Assembly: GCF_900090275.1 (NCBI RefSeq)
Contig: NZ_LT607755.1
Span: 3,286,001 to 3,350,000 of the forward strand
Length of the DNA stretch: 64,000 bases
Reading direction: 5' to 3'
From: Micromonospora zamorensis
GTDB taxonomy: Bacteria; Actinomycetota; Actinomycetes; Mycobacteriales; Micromonosporaceae
Position 1 is the stretch's first letter. Every line of letters starts with the position of its first letter. Both the position numbers and the translations under genes were made by a program. Under the pieces are notes generated by a model, which was not told where the DNA came from, ran no database searches, and worked only from the letters and a program-made list of their open reading frames with translations. Shown one piece after another: positions 1-8,741 of the stretch.

Positions 1-45
1 CGGACGACCGCTCGCGCGGCGGGCGGCCGGGGCCCGGTCAGACGG

Positions 46-1869
46 TCAGTCGAACTCCTCCACGTACTCCTCGGTGGGGCCCAGCTCAGGATGGTCGCGC
101 AGCTCCAGGACCGGGCCGAGCCGGTCGGTCTCCAGTACGACAACCGTGTTCTCGCCGGCGCGCAGCAGTGGCGCGGGGCAGTAGAGCGTCACCTGCGGGC
201 CGATGTCCCAGTAGCGGCCGAGCAGGAATCCGTTGACCCAGACCAGGCCGTGCACCGACCCGGGCAGGGCAAGGAAGGTGTCGGCCGGCTTCTCGATGGA
301 CACCGTCGCCACCGCGAAGCCGGCACCGGTGCTGGCGGGTCCGGCAGAGGTGGCGCGGCGCAGGTCGTCCGGTGTCCACTCGGACAGGGCGATCGGCGAG
401 CTGGCCCAGCCGTGCACGATCCGGCGGTCGACGAGCACCGGCCCGAGCAGGCCCTTGTGCTGACCGACCAGCGGGCCGTAGTTGATACGGCCCAGGTTCT
501 CCACCAGGATCTCCAGGCGCACTGCCGCACCGGCGCCGCGGATCGGCAGCTCCGGATGCTCGGAGTCGGCGACACCGATCGGCACACCGTCGACGAGGAC
601 GATCGCCCGGTCGCGTACGTCGGTCAGGATGATGACGTGGTCACCCGTGGGGATCCTCGGGTGGGCGGTGAGCAGCACCATCCCGGCGTCCAGGCCGAGC
701 TGCTCGAAGGTGGCCGGTCGTGCACCGGTCGACTCCGGGGTGGGCACGGCACGCACGCCGGCGATCAGGTCGGCGCGGTGGGTCAGCGGCACCTGTGCCG
801 GCGGGAGCACCGGCATCCGCTCGGAAACTCGCAGCTGTCCGGTCGCGCCCAGTGCCGCGCGCATGGCGTGGAACTTGGCGGTCAGCGTGCCGTCCTCGGC
901 GATTGGCGCGTCGGAGTCGTAGCTGGTGATGGTGGGCTGCAGCCGGCCCCGGTCCGCGTTGGCGCCGGCCCACAGGCCGAAGTTGGTGCCTCCGTGCGCC
1001 ATGTAGAGGCTGACGCTTCCCCCCTCGTCGATGATGGCGTCGAGAGTCTTGACGGCGCTGTCCACCGCGCGGACGTGGTGTCGCTCGCCCCAGTGGTCGA
1101 ACCAGCCGTTCCAGTACTCGGCGACCACGAACGGTTCGTCGGGCCGGCGCCGGGCGAACAGGCTACGGGCGGCTTCGGGCTTCGAGCCGAGGGTGGCCGC
1201 GGCCAGTGTTCCGGGCACCGTCCCGGCGTCGTGCATCAGTTCGGTGGGGCCGTCGGCGGTGAACAGCAGCTCGGTGATGCCGCGGTCGAGCAGTGCCGAG
1301 CGAATCCAGCGCAGGTACGCCTCGTCGTCGCCGTAGCTGCCGTACTCGTTCTCGACCTGCACCGCCACGACGGGCCCGCCGGCCTGCGTCTGCTGCCGTG
1401 CGACGCGGGGAATCAGCTCGTCGAACCAACGCTCGACCGGCCCGGTGAACGCCGGGTCGGAGCTGCGCAGGGCCACGTCGCGGGCGGTGAGCCAGGCTGG
1501 CAGGCCGCCGTTGGACCACTCCGCGCAGATGTACGGGCCGGGCCGCAGGACGACGTCGAGGCCCTCTTCACCGGCGAGTGCGACGAACGCCTCAAGGTCG
1601 TGCCAGCCGTCGAAGCGGGGCGCGCGGTCCGCGTGCGGCTGGTGGAAGTTCCACGGCACGTACGTGTCGAGGGTGTTGAGACCGAGGTCGGCCAGCCGTC
1701 GGATCCGGTCGCGCCACAGCTCCGGGTGGACCCGGAAGTAGTGCAGGGCGCCGGAAAGGATGCGGTGAGGGACGCCGTGTCGGTGGAGCTGACGGTCGCT
1801 CCAGCCGAGCGCGGGCGATGGCCTGTTCAACGGTGTCAGTGTGTTGCCCGGCCGGGTCGTCTCGATCAT
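46..1869 (-). CDS. GH35 beta-galactosidase
   Basis: Retaining glycoside hydrolase of family GH35 that removes terminal beta-galactose (or a related sugar) from oligosaccharides. The 607-residue protein has the GH35 (beta/alpha)8 barrel at the N-terminus. The motif VQVENEYGSYG (residues 170-180) carries the acid/base Glu175, and VAEYWNGWFDHWG carries the likely nucleophile Glu251. GPYICAEWSNGG at 111-122 is another family signature. The C-terminal half is the usual beta-sandwich region. No signal peptide is visible, so it probably acts in the cytoplasm on imported sugar. The ATG lies only 13 bases from a TGTTAC...GTAACA palindrome that recurs before the transporter genes at 3117, so the adjacent divergent LacI protein probably represses it. 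Exact substrate unknown. Confidence 0.93.
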   Translation of the reverse strand: MIETTRPGNTLTPLNRPSPALGWSDRQLHRHGVPHRILSGALHYFRVHPELWRDRIRRLADLGLNTLDTYVPWNFHQPHADRAPRFDGWHDLEAFVALAGEEGLDVVLRPGPYICAEWSNGGLPAWLTARDVALRSSDPAFTGPVERWFDELIPRVARQQTQAGGPVVAVQVENEYGSYGDDEAYLRWIRSALLDRGITELLFTADGPTELMHDAGTVPGTLAAATLGSKPEAARSLFARRRPDEPFVVAEYWNGWFDHWGERHHVRAVDSAVKTLDAIIDEGGSVSLYMAHGGTNFGLWAGANADRGRLQPTITSYDSDAPIAEDGTLTAKFHAMRAALGATGQLRVSERMPVLPPAQVPLTHRADLIAGVRAVPTPESTGARPATFEQLGLDAGMVLLTAHPRIPTGDHVIILTDVRDRAIVLVDGVPIGVADSEHPELPIRGAGAAVRLEILVENLGRINYGPLVGQHKGLLGPVLVDRRIVHGWASSPIALSEWTPDDLRRATSAGPASTGAGFAVATVSIEKPADTFLALPGSVHGLVWVNGFLLGRYWDIGPQVTLYCPAPLLRAGENTVVVLETDRLGPVLELRDHPELGPTEEYVEEFD

Positions 1870-1881
1870 GGCGGAAGCCTA

Positions 1882-1904
1882 TGTTACCCGTGCCATACGT
1901 AACA
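1882..1904. promoter_or_regulatory. Probable LacI-family operator, copy 1
   Basis: The palindrome TGTTAC-N11-GTAACA has GTGCCA in its spacer. It lies between the divergent GH35 and LacI genes, immediately upstream of the GH35 start. A near copy with a 10-base spacer, again containing GTGCCA, occurs at 3001-3022. Recurrence at two promoters of one locus, beside a LacI gene, is the evidence for an operator. Confidence 0.72.
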
Positions 1905-1950
1905 ATGGCGCTAGGATGCCGCCGTACCGGGTTCTCAGAAGGGCGGGCGG

Positions 1951-2964
1951 ATGACCGAGGCGACAATGCGTGGCAGGCAGCCGAGCATGGCTGACGTGGC
2001 ACGCGCCGCCGGTGTGTCGGCGCAGACGGTCTCGCGCACGCTGCGCGACTCGCCGAACGTCAACGCGGAGACCCGGCGTCGCGTGCTCAACGCGGTCGAG
2101 CAGCTCAAATACCGGTACAACGGCGCTCCCCGACTGCTGTCCTCGGGTCGGAGCTTCACGCTGGGCCTGGTCCTGCTGCAGGCCGGCGGCTACTACTCGC
2201 GCTCGGCGGTGACCGCCGGGGTGGAGGCGGCGGCCGGTCAGGCGGGTTACTCGGTGAGCATCGCGACCCTCGCCGAGCTGGACACCGCGTTGATGGAGAA
2301 ATCCCTGCTCAAGCTCTCCGACCAGGGCGTCGACGGCATCATCATCGCGGTCCCCCTGATCTCCGTGACCCAGCGGATGGAGGACATCACGCGGGACATT
2401 CCCACCGTCACGGTGGACGGCTCGCGCACCACCGGGGCGCGGGTGCTGGGCATCGACCAGCACGAGGCGGGGCGCACGGCCACCCAGCACCTGCTGGACG
2501 CGGGGCACCGCCAGGTGTGGCACGTGGCCGGGCCGGACGAGTGGATCGAGGCACGGCAGCGTCGGCAGGGCTGGCAGGAGTGCCTGGCGGCTGCCGGGAT
2601 CGACGCGCCACCAGCGCTGGAGGGCGACTGGTCGCCCGAGTCGGGCTACCGCCAGGGGCAGATCCTCGCGATGATTCCCGAGGTCACCGCCGTCTTCGTC
2701 GCCAGCGACGAGATGGCCTTCGGCGTGATCAAGGCGCTGCGGGAGCGCGGGCGGTCGGTGCCGCAGGACGTGTCGATCGTGAGCGTGGACGACATCGAGC
2801 TGGCCGCGTACTGCCACCCGCCGCTCACCACCGTTCGGCAGGACTTCTACCGCTCCGGGGCGGCCGCGGTCGCACTCCTGCTCGGCACCGATGAGGACGG
2901 CGAAACGCTGACGCCGGCGACCCTGATAGTCCGGGAGTCGACCGCGGCGCCGCGGGCCCGCTGA
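1951..2964 (+). CDS. LacI-family transcriptional regulator
   Basis: Sugar-responsive DNA-binding repressor of 337 residues. The N-terminal helix-turn-helix reads MADVARAAGVSAQTVSRTLR (residues 13-32), followed by the NVNAETRRRVLNAVEQL hinge region that binds the minor groove. The rest is a periplasmic-binding-protein-like sugar sensor, with DDIELAAYCHPPLTTVRQD near the end as is typical of the family. It is divergent from the GH35 gene and followed by the sugar ABC operon. The shared TGTTAC...GTAACA sites upstream of both suggest it controls both sides and itself. The inducer is probably a galactoside taken up by the transporter, which is inference. Confidence 0.93.
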   Translation: MTEATMRGRQPSMADVARAAGVSAQTVSRTLRDSPNVNAETRRRVLNAVEQLKYRYNGAPRLLSSGRSFTLGLVLLQAGGYYSRSAVTAGVEAAAGQAGYSVSIATLAELDTALMEKSLLKLSDQGVDGIIIAVPLISVTQRMEDITRDIPTVTVDGSRTTGARVLGIDQHEAGRTATQHLLDAGHRQVWHVAGPDEWIEARQRRQGWQECLAAAGIDAPPALEGDWSPESGYRQGQILAMIPEVTAVFVASDEMAFGVIKALRERGRSVPQDVSIVSVDDIELAAYCHPPLTTVRQDFYRSGAAAVALLLGTDEDGETLTPATLIVRESTAAPRAR

Positions 2965-3000
2965 CCGTCACGCCGTCGGCACATCGTTCTTGACGGCTCA

Positions 3001-3022
3001 TGTTACGGGTGCCACAGTAACA
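3001..3022. promoter_or_regulatory. Probable LacI-family operator, copy 2
   Basis: TGTTAC-N10-GTAACA with GTGCCA in the spacer matches the site at 1882-1904. It lies 95 bases upstream of the solute-binding protein gene and just after a TTGACG hexamer at 2990-2995 that could be a -35 box. A bound repressor would cover the promoter. Confidence 0.72.
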
Positions 3023-3116
3023 ACGCGCGGCCCGCCCAGTGATCTAGCGGACCGCGCCCCCGTGCACGCCGATCACTCCCGCACCGATGTGCGCCCCGCC
3101 CCGGAGGACCACCCCC

Positions 3117-4439
3117 ATGTTGAGAAAACCCATCGTCCTTGCTGTCGTCGCGACGACAGCGCTCAGCCTGATCGCGGGCTGTTCCGGAGGCGACGACAAC
3201 GCCGACGGCAAGAAGACCCTGAAGGTCGCGGCCTTCGAGGGCGGCTACGGCCGGGACATGTACGTCCAGGTCGTCGAGGCGTACAAGGCCAAGCACCCCG
3301 ATGTGGACGTGCAGCTGCAGCTCTCGAAGACGCTTGAGGACGAGATCAGCCCGAACATGAAGGCCGGCAAGTTCCCGGACGTCGTGGTGCTGCCCCAGGG
3401 CCGCAAGGCCGCGCTCGCCGAGACGCTGGTCAAGGACAAGGCGCTGGAGGACCTCACCGGCGTCCTGGACATGACCGTGCCGGGCGAGCAGACCACGGTG
3501 CGGGCCAAGCTCGCCGACGGGATCGTCGGCAACCTCAGCACGAACCCGTACAACGACGACAAGACCTACCTGATGCCGATGTACTACGCGCCGACCGGCC
3601 TGGTCTACAACAAGGGTCTCTTCGCGCAGAAGGGGTGGCAGGTCCCCACCAGCTGGGACGACATGTTCAAGCTCGGCGACACCGCCAAGGCCGAGGGCAT
3701 CGCGCTGTTCACCTACCCGACCGCGGGCTACCTCGACTCGTTCTTCTTCGCGCTGCTCGCCGACGTGGGCGGTGACCAGTTCTACAAGGACGCAATGACC
3801 TACTCTGACGGCGTCTGGAAGACCGCCCAGGCCCGCCAGGCCCTGGACATCACCGCCAAGCTGCTGAGCTACGCGGCGAAGACCACTGTGGGGTACGCGA
3901 ACGAGCAGGACTTCACCAAGAACCAGCAGTCGCTCCTCGACAACAAGACGCTGTTCATGCCGAACGGCACGTGGGTCGTCGGTGAGATGAAGGACGCGCC
4001 GCGCGCCAACGGGTTCGAGTGGGCGATGGCTCCGCTGCCGGCGGTCACCGCAGGTGGCAAGCGCTACCTGACCACGATCGTCGAGTCGGCCTGGGTTCCG
4101 AGCGGAGCCCAGAACAAGGACGCCGCGAAGGACTTCGTCGCGTACCTCTACTCCGACGAGGCCGCCGGCATCTTCGCCAAGTCCAACGCGATCCAGCCGG
4201 TCAAGGGCATCGCCTCGACGCTGCCCGCCGAGATCGCCCCGTTCTACCAGCTCTACGAGGACCCGACCGTCACCGCTCTGGTTGGCGGCTTCGCCAGCAC
4301 CGCGCCGGTCGAGGGCGTGAACATCAAGGGCACGCTCTTCGACACCGCGAACAGCATCATCAGCGGCGACAAGACCGTCGACCAGTGGCAGACCGCGCTG
4401 AACGACGCCAGCGAGAAGCTGCGGCAAGCGGGCAAGTGA
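3117..4439 (+). CDS. Sugar ABC transporter solute-binding lipoprotein
   Basis: Extracellular sugar-binding protein of the CUT1 type (family 1 extracellular solute-binding protein), 440 residues. The ATG at 3117 is preferred over an in-frame ATG at 3087 because GGAGGA precedes it at 3102-3107 and it opens directly into a lipoprotein signal. The lipobox LIAGC places the lipidated Cys at residue 22. The mature part has the usual two-lobed sequence features, for example MPMYYAPTGLVYNKGLF. It is the first gene of a four-gene operon with two permeases and a small membrane protein, under the operator at 3001-3022. Substrate is not readable, but the neighbouring GH35 enzyme suggests a galactoside. 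Confidence 0.92.
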   Translation: MLRKPIVLAVVATTALSLIAGCSGGDDNADGKKTLKVAAFEGGYGRDMYVQVVEAYKAKHPDVDVQLQLSKTLEDEISPNMKAGKFPDVVVLPQGRKAALAETLVKDKALEDLTGVLDMTVPGEQTTVRAKLADGIVGNLSTNPYNDDKTYLMPMYYAPTGLVYNKGLFAQKGWQVPTSWDDMFKLGDTAKAEGIALFTYPTAGYLDSFFFALLADVGGDQFYKDAMTYSDGVWKTAQARQALDITAKLLSYAAKTTVGYANEQDFTKNQQSLLDNKTLFMPNGTWVVGEMKDAPRANGFEWAMAPLPAVTAGGKRYLTTIVESAWVPSGAQNKDAAKDFVAYLYSDEAAGIFAKSNAIQPVKGIASTLPAEIAPFYQLYEDPTVTALVGGFASTAPVEGVNIKGTLFDTANSIISGDKTVDQWQTALNDASEKLRQAGK

Positions 4440-4445
4440 CGCCCC

Positions 4446-4473
4446 GGCGGCAGCCCGGGACCGGGCTGCCGCC
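4446..4473 (+). promoter_or_regulatory. Intercistronic hairpin after the binding-protein gene
   Basis: Perfect 13-bp stem (GGCGGCAGCCCGG with its complement) and a 2-base loop, seven bases after the stop codon. Hairpins here in sugar ABC operons usually stabilise or partly terminate the message so that the binding protein is made in excess. No T-run follows. Confidence 0.6.
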
Positions 4474-4509
4474 GATCCCCTCCCCCGCGAGAACCAAGGA
4501 CTGGTCACG

Positions 4510-5484
4510 GTGACGACGACCCTCACTCCACCACCCACGGGCACCAGCAGGCGTACGCCCAGCAGGTCCCCGGCGTCAGCGCGTGGCTCCGCCGCACGCG
4601 GCCGGCGCGGCGACGGTCGGTTCGTCGCCGCCTGCCTGCTGCCGGCGCTGGCACTGTTCGCGCTGTTCATGATCTGGCCGACCGTCAGCGTGTTCCGGAT
4701 GTCGCTCTACAGCTGGAGCGGCTTCTCGGCGCAGATGCGGTTCGTCGGCCTGGACAACTTCGCCAAGCTCGCCGACGACGAGCAGTTCCTGCGCGCGTTC
4801 CAGAACACTGTCGCGCTGCTCGTGGTCGTGACCGTGGTGACGATGGGGATGGGCCTGTTCCTCGCGGCCGTCATGACCCGGCAGAAGCTGCGCGGCCACA
4901 CCTTCTACCGGTTCGTGCTCTACATCCCGAACGTGCTCTCGGTCGTGGTCATCGCGGCCATCTTCTCGGCCGTCTACGACCAGGAGAACGGCCTGCTCAA
5001 CGGCACACTCCGGCTGCTCTCGCTGGACGGACTGCAACAGGTCTGGCTGGGCGACCAGAAGGTGGTGCTCTATTCGGTCGCGACCGCGATGCTGTGGCAG
5101 TCGCTGGGCTACTACATGGTCATCTACATGTCGAGCATGGCGAGCATCCCGGAGGAGTTGTACGAGGCCTCCGCGCTCGACGGCGCCTCGGCCAGCCGGC
5201 AGTTCTTCGCCGTCACGCTGCCGCTGATCTGGCAGAACCTGCGCACGACGTTGACCTTCTTCATCCTCAGCGCGGTCAACCTCAGCTTCGTGCTGGTTCG
5301 CGCGATGACCGGCGGCGGTCCGGACGGCGCCTCCGAGGTGCTGCTCAGCTACATGTACAAGCAGGCGTACACGAACTCGGCCTACGGCTACGGCATGGCC
5401 ATCGGCGTGGTGATCTTCGCTTTCTCGTTCCTCGTGTCGCTCCTGGTGAGCCGCGCGACCCGGCGTGAGCCCCTCCAGTTCTAG
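4510..5484 (+). CDS. Sugar ABC transporter permease (MalF type)
   Basis: Inner-membrane permease of the CUT1 family, 324 residues with a GTG start. A hydrophilic N-terminal tail of about 45 residues precedes the first membrane helix (LLPALALFALFMIWPTVSV). About six helices follow. The EAA loop that contacts the ATPase is visible as EASALDGASASRQFFAVTLP near residues 220-240. It pairs with the MalG-type permease 11 bases downstream. No ATPase gene lies in the operon, so a shared MsiK-like ATPase encoded elsewhere is likely, as known for many actinomycete CUT1 systems. Confidence 0.92.
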   Translation: MTTTLTPPPTGTSRRTPSRSPASARGSAARGRRGDGRFVAACLLPALALFALFMIWPTVSVFRMSLYSWSGFSAQMRFVGLDNFAKLADDEQFLRAFQNTVALLVVVTVVTMGMGLFLAAVMTRQKLRGHTFYRFVLYIPNVLSVVVIAAIFSAVYDQENGLLNGTLRLLSLDGLQQVWLGDQKVVLYSVATAMLWQSLGYYMVIYMSSMASIPEELYEASALDGASASRQFFAVTLPLIWQNLRTTLTFFILSAVNLSFVLVRAMTGGGPDGASEVLLSYMYKQAYTNSAYGYGMAIGVVIFAFSFLVSLLVSRATRREPLQF

Positions 5485-5495
5485 AGGACACTCCC

Positions 5496-6374
5496 ATGAC
5501 CACGATCAACAAATCCGGTCCACGGCCCGGCCGTGGCCTCACCCACCTGCTCGTCGGCGGGATCACTCTGCTCATCGTGATCCCGGTCGCCTGGGTGCTG
5601 GTGGCCTCACTCAAACGCAAGAGCGAGTTCTTCGGCAGCCCCTGGACCCTGCCCGAGGGCCTGCACCTGCAGAACTACGTCGACGCGTTCGGCGGCGCGC
5701 AGATGGGCCGCTACTTCGCCACGTCGGTCCTGGTCACGCTCCTCGGCCTGGTGTTCGTGCTGGCGGTCTCGGTGCCGGCGGCGTACGTCGTCGCCCGGTA
5801 CGAGTTCCGCGGCAAGGGCATCGTCGAGGTGGCACTGCTGGCTGGGCTGTTCGTCAACGTCAACTACATCGTCGTGCCGATCTTCCTGATGCTGGTCGAC
5901 TGGGACCGCGCGCTGGTCGACGTGTTCCCGGACGGGTTCTTCCTCGACAACCCGGCGATGCTCTCGCTGGTCTACGCGGCGACCTCGATCCCGTTCACGA
6001 TCTATCTGCTGACCGCGTACTTTCGCTCGATTCCAGCGGAGTTCGAGGAGGCGGCGTTGCTGGACGGTGCGTCCCGGTTCCGGATCATGACGCGGGTGAT
6101 GCTGCCGATGGCCCGGCCGGCGGTCACCACGGTGATCCTGTTCAACTTCCTGGCGTACTGGAACGACTTCGTCATCGCGCTGACCCTGCTGCCCGGCGAG
6201 GGCAAGACGTTGCAGGTCGGCCTGCTCAACCTGATGGCCGCGCAGAAGGCGGCCGCGGACCCCGGGCGGCTCTACGCCGGCATGGTCATCGTCATCGTGC
6301 CGGTGCTGCTCCTGTACGCGCTGATCCAGCGTCGCCTGATCCAGGGCATGGCTGCCGGCGGCGTCAAGGGCTGA
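5496..6374 (+). CDS. Sugar ABC transporter permease (MalG type)
   Basis: Second CUT1 permease, 292 residues, with about six membrane helices. The EAA loop reads EEAALLDGASRFRIMTRVML near residues 186-206. The C-terminus RRLIQGMAAGGVKG is the classic MalG ending. A ribosome site (AGAGGA) precedes the ATG. It forms the heteromeric channel with the upstream permease and receives sugar from the lipoprotein encoded at 3117. Confidence 0.93.
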   Translation: MTTINKSGPRPGRGLTHLLVGGITLLIVIPVAWVLVASLKRKSEFFGSPWTLPEGLHLQNYVDAFGGAQMGRYFATSVLVTLLGLVFVLAVSVPAAYVVARYEFRGKGIVEVALLAGLFVNVNYIVVPIFLMLVDWDRALVDVFPDGFFLDNPAMLSLVYAATSIPFTIYLLTAYFRSIPAEFEEAALLDGASRFRIMTRVMLPMARPAVTTVILFNFLAYWNDFVIALTLLPGEGKTLQVGLLNLMAAQKAAADPGRLYAGMVIVIVPVLLLYALIQRRLIQGMAAGGVKG

Positions 6375-6393
6375 GGCCCGAGAAAGGGATGTC

Positions 6394-6573
6394 ATGAAGG
6401 AATCCACACGTGCCACTCTGCTCATCGTCACCAGGCTGCTGATCGCGCTCGTCTGCGTCGTCACCGTGGTGGTCGTCCGGCCCACTGTCGGATGGGGCAA
6501 CCTCGCGATCATGCTCGTGGCGCTCGCCGTGCTGATCGGCCTTCTCGCGGACTACAACCGAAAGTTCCGGTGA
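6394..6573 (+). CDS. Small two-helix membrane protein of the sugar operon
   Basis: A 59-codon ORF starting 20 bases after the MalG-type gene with an AGAAAGGGAT ribosome site. It encodes two hydrophobic helices (about residues 8-27 and 33-52) separated by RPTVGWGN, and ends DYNRKFR. Small proteins of this size ending in YNRKF-like tails occur beside CUT1 transporters in other Gram-positives (I believe DUF6903, not checked). A role as a transporter subunit or regulator is inference. Spacing and direction put it in the operon. Confidence 0.7.
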   Translation: MKESTRATLLIVTRLLIALVCVVTVVVVRPTVGWGNLAIMLVALAVLIGLLADYNRKFR

Positions 6574-6702
6574 CCCGGACCGGCGCCGGCCGACGAGCCC
6601 GCGGTCCCCCGGGCCCGTCGCTGGCCTCACCCCCGGTCGTACGCGCAGCACAGCTCCAAGGAAGTGAACTGCTCCCCACCACCCCCATGGTTAGGACTTC
6701 CG

Positions 6703-8694
6703 ATGCGTTTGTTCAGGTCCTCGTTGGTGGCTTTGACCACGCTAGCCACCGCGATACTCGTCGCCGCGCCCCCCGCCGCGGCAGCCGCAACGAACTACTA
6801 CGTCGACTGCTCCGCGAGCACTTCGGGCAGCGGCACCCAGGCCAGCCCCTGGAACAGCTTCACGCCGGTGAACGCCAGGACGTTCGCCGCCGGAGATCAG
6901 ATCCTGATCCGGCGGGGCACCACCTGCGCCAACCAGCAACTCTTCCCCAAGGGTTCCGGCGCGGCCGGCGCACCGATCATCGTCGACGCGTACGGCAGCG
7001 GCGCCAAGCCGGTGCTGGCCGGCAACGGCGCGGTAGTCGACGTCGTGAAGCTCTACAACCAGCAGTACTGGGAGATCCGCAACCTGGACATCTCCAACAA
7101 GGGGTCGGCGATCGCCACCCGCCGCGGTGTGCACATCATCCGCGAGAACTCCGGCACCGGCACCTACTACCGGGTGACCGGGCTCAGCGTCCACGACGTC
7201 AACGGCAACCAGACCAAGAAGGACGACGACGCCAGCGCCGGCATCTTCTTCGAGGTCCTCGGCTACACCACGCAGACGAAGTTCGATGACGTGTTGATCA
7301 ACAACAACACGATCGCCACCGTCGACCGCTATGGCATCCACTTCTGGACCCGCTGGATGGTGCGACCCGAGCTGGCCAACCCGAACTGCGGCTCCACCTG
7401 CGGAAACTGGCTTCCGCAGACCCGGGTCGTCGTACGCGGCAACACGGTCACCGACATCGGCGGCGACGCCATCGACGTGCACCACACCCAGAGCGCCCTG
7501 GTCGAGAACAACCGGGTGGACGGCTTCCGGGTCCGCGAGCCAGCGCAGTGCGCCGCCGGCATCTGGGGCTGGAACATCAACGACGCCCTGTTCCAGTTCA
7601 ACGAGGTCAGCGGTGGCCGGAGCACCTGTGACGGCCAGGGCCTCGACCTGGACGAGGGCAACATCCGCACCATCTACCAGTACAACTACAGCCACGACAA
7701 CGAGGGCGGCTTCATCCTGCTGTGCAACGGCGGGGGTTCCACCACCAAGGACAACATCGTGCGCTACAACATCAGCCAGAACGACCGCGGCCAGATCTTC
7801 GACCTGGTCTGCGGGAAGCTCACCAACACGAAGATCTACAACAACGTCTTCTACGTGGGCGAGGCAGCCCAGATCATCAACAACGGCAACGGCTCGGCCG
7901 GTGCCAACGTCGAGTTCTACAACAACATCTTCTACGTGACCACGACCCAGGCCAGCTACAACGCCGGTGCTCTGCTGTTCGACTCCAACGTGTTCTACGG
8001 CCAGCACCCGGCCGGCGAGCCCGCCGACTCGAACAAGATCACCGCGGATCCGCTGTTCGTCTCGCCGGGCACCGCCACCTCGATCAGTGACGCCGGTGGC
8101 TACCGGCTGCGCACCGGCTCACCGGCACTGGCGAGTGGCCAGGTCATGACCGCCCCGGGCAGCCGCGACTACTTCGGTGGCGCCGTCACCCAGGGATGCC
8201 GTCCCGACCGGGGCGCGCACCAGCTGAGCACGGTCTGCGTGCCCAGCGCCGGCGTCATCCCCCGCACCGGCTGGTCGCTGAAGTACACGGACAGCCAGGA
8301 GACTGCCGCCGAGAACGGGGCGGCCACCAACGCCTTCGACGGCAACCTCAGCACGATCTGGCACACCAGGTACACCGGCGGCAACGCCCCGATGCCCCAC
8401 GAGATCCAGATCAATCTCGGTGCGAGCTACTCCGTCTCCGGAATCCGCTACCTGCCCCGGCAGGACAGCGGCGGCGGCGCCGCCAACGGGCGCATCGGCC
8501 AGTACGAGGTCTACGTCAGCACTGACGGCGTCAACTGGGGAACGGCCGTGGCCACCGGCACCTTCGCCAACAACGCCAGCCAGAAGGAGGTCCGGTTCAC
8601 CGCCAAGACCGGGCAGTACCTGCGGCTGCGCGCCCTGAGCGAGGTCAACGGCAACCCGTGGACCACCGCCGCGGAGATCTACGCCCTCAACTGA
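6703..8694 (+). CDS. Secreted right-handed beta-helix protein with C-terminal discoidin domain
   Basis: The 663-residue secreted protein is probably a polysaccharide-acting lyase or hydrolase. The start at 6703 gives a clean Sec signal peptide (MRLFRSS, a hydrophobic run, then an alanine-rich cleavage region near residue 25). Roughly residues 27-510 show repeated short strands with Asn ladders (NNNTIA, NNRVDG, YNNVFY, YNNIFY) typical of a parallel beta-helix (PbH1 repeats). Residues about 525-663 form an F5/8 type C (discoidin) carbohydrate-binding module with AFDGNLSTIWHT. It follows the sugar import operon by about 130 bases and may supply its substrate. No catalytic residues can be assigned with confidence. 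Confidence 0.82.
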   Translation: MRLFRSSLVALTTLATAILVAAPPAAAAATNYYVDCSASTSGSGTQASPWNSFTPVNARTFAAGDQILIRRGTTCANQQLFPKGSGAAGAPIIVDAYGSGAKPVLAGNGAVVDVVKLYNQQYWEIRNLDISNKGSAIATRRGVHIIRENSGTGTYYRVTGLSVHDVNGNQTKKDDDASAGIFFEVLGYTTQTKFDDVLINNNTIATVDRYGIHFWTRWMVRPELANPNCGSTCGNWLPQTRVVVRGNTVTDIGGDAIDVHHTQSALVENNRVDGFRVREPAQCAAGIWGWNINDALFQFNEVSGGRSTCDGQGLDLDEGNIRTIYQYNYSHDNEGGFILLCNGGGSTTKDNIVRYNISQNDRGQIFDLVCGKLTNTKIYNNVFYVGEAAQIINNGNGSAGANVEFYNNIFYVTTTQASYNAGALLFDSNVFYGQHPAGEPADSNKITADPLFVSPGTATSISDAGGYRLRTGSPALASGQVMTAPGSRDYFGGAVTQGCRPDRGAHQLSTVCVPSAGVIPRTGWSLKYTDSQETAAENGAATNAFDGNLSTIWHTRYTGGNAPMPHEIQINLGASYSVSGIRYLPRQDSGGGAANGRIGQYEVYVSTDGVNWGTAVATGTFANNASQKEVRFTAKTGQYLRLRALSEVNGNPWTTAAEIYALN

Positions 8695-8710
8695 CCGGGC
8701 ACAAACACCA

Positions 8711-8741
8711 GGGAGCCTCCGGCATCGCGCCGGAGGCTCCC
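8711..8741. terminator. Bidirectional terminator hairpin
   Basis: Perfect 12-bp stem (GGGAGCCTCCGG and its complement) with a 7-base loop, between the convergent beta-helix and multicopper oxidase genes. It touches the oxidase stop codon at 8742. Confidence 0.82.
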
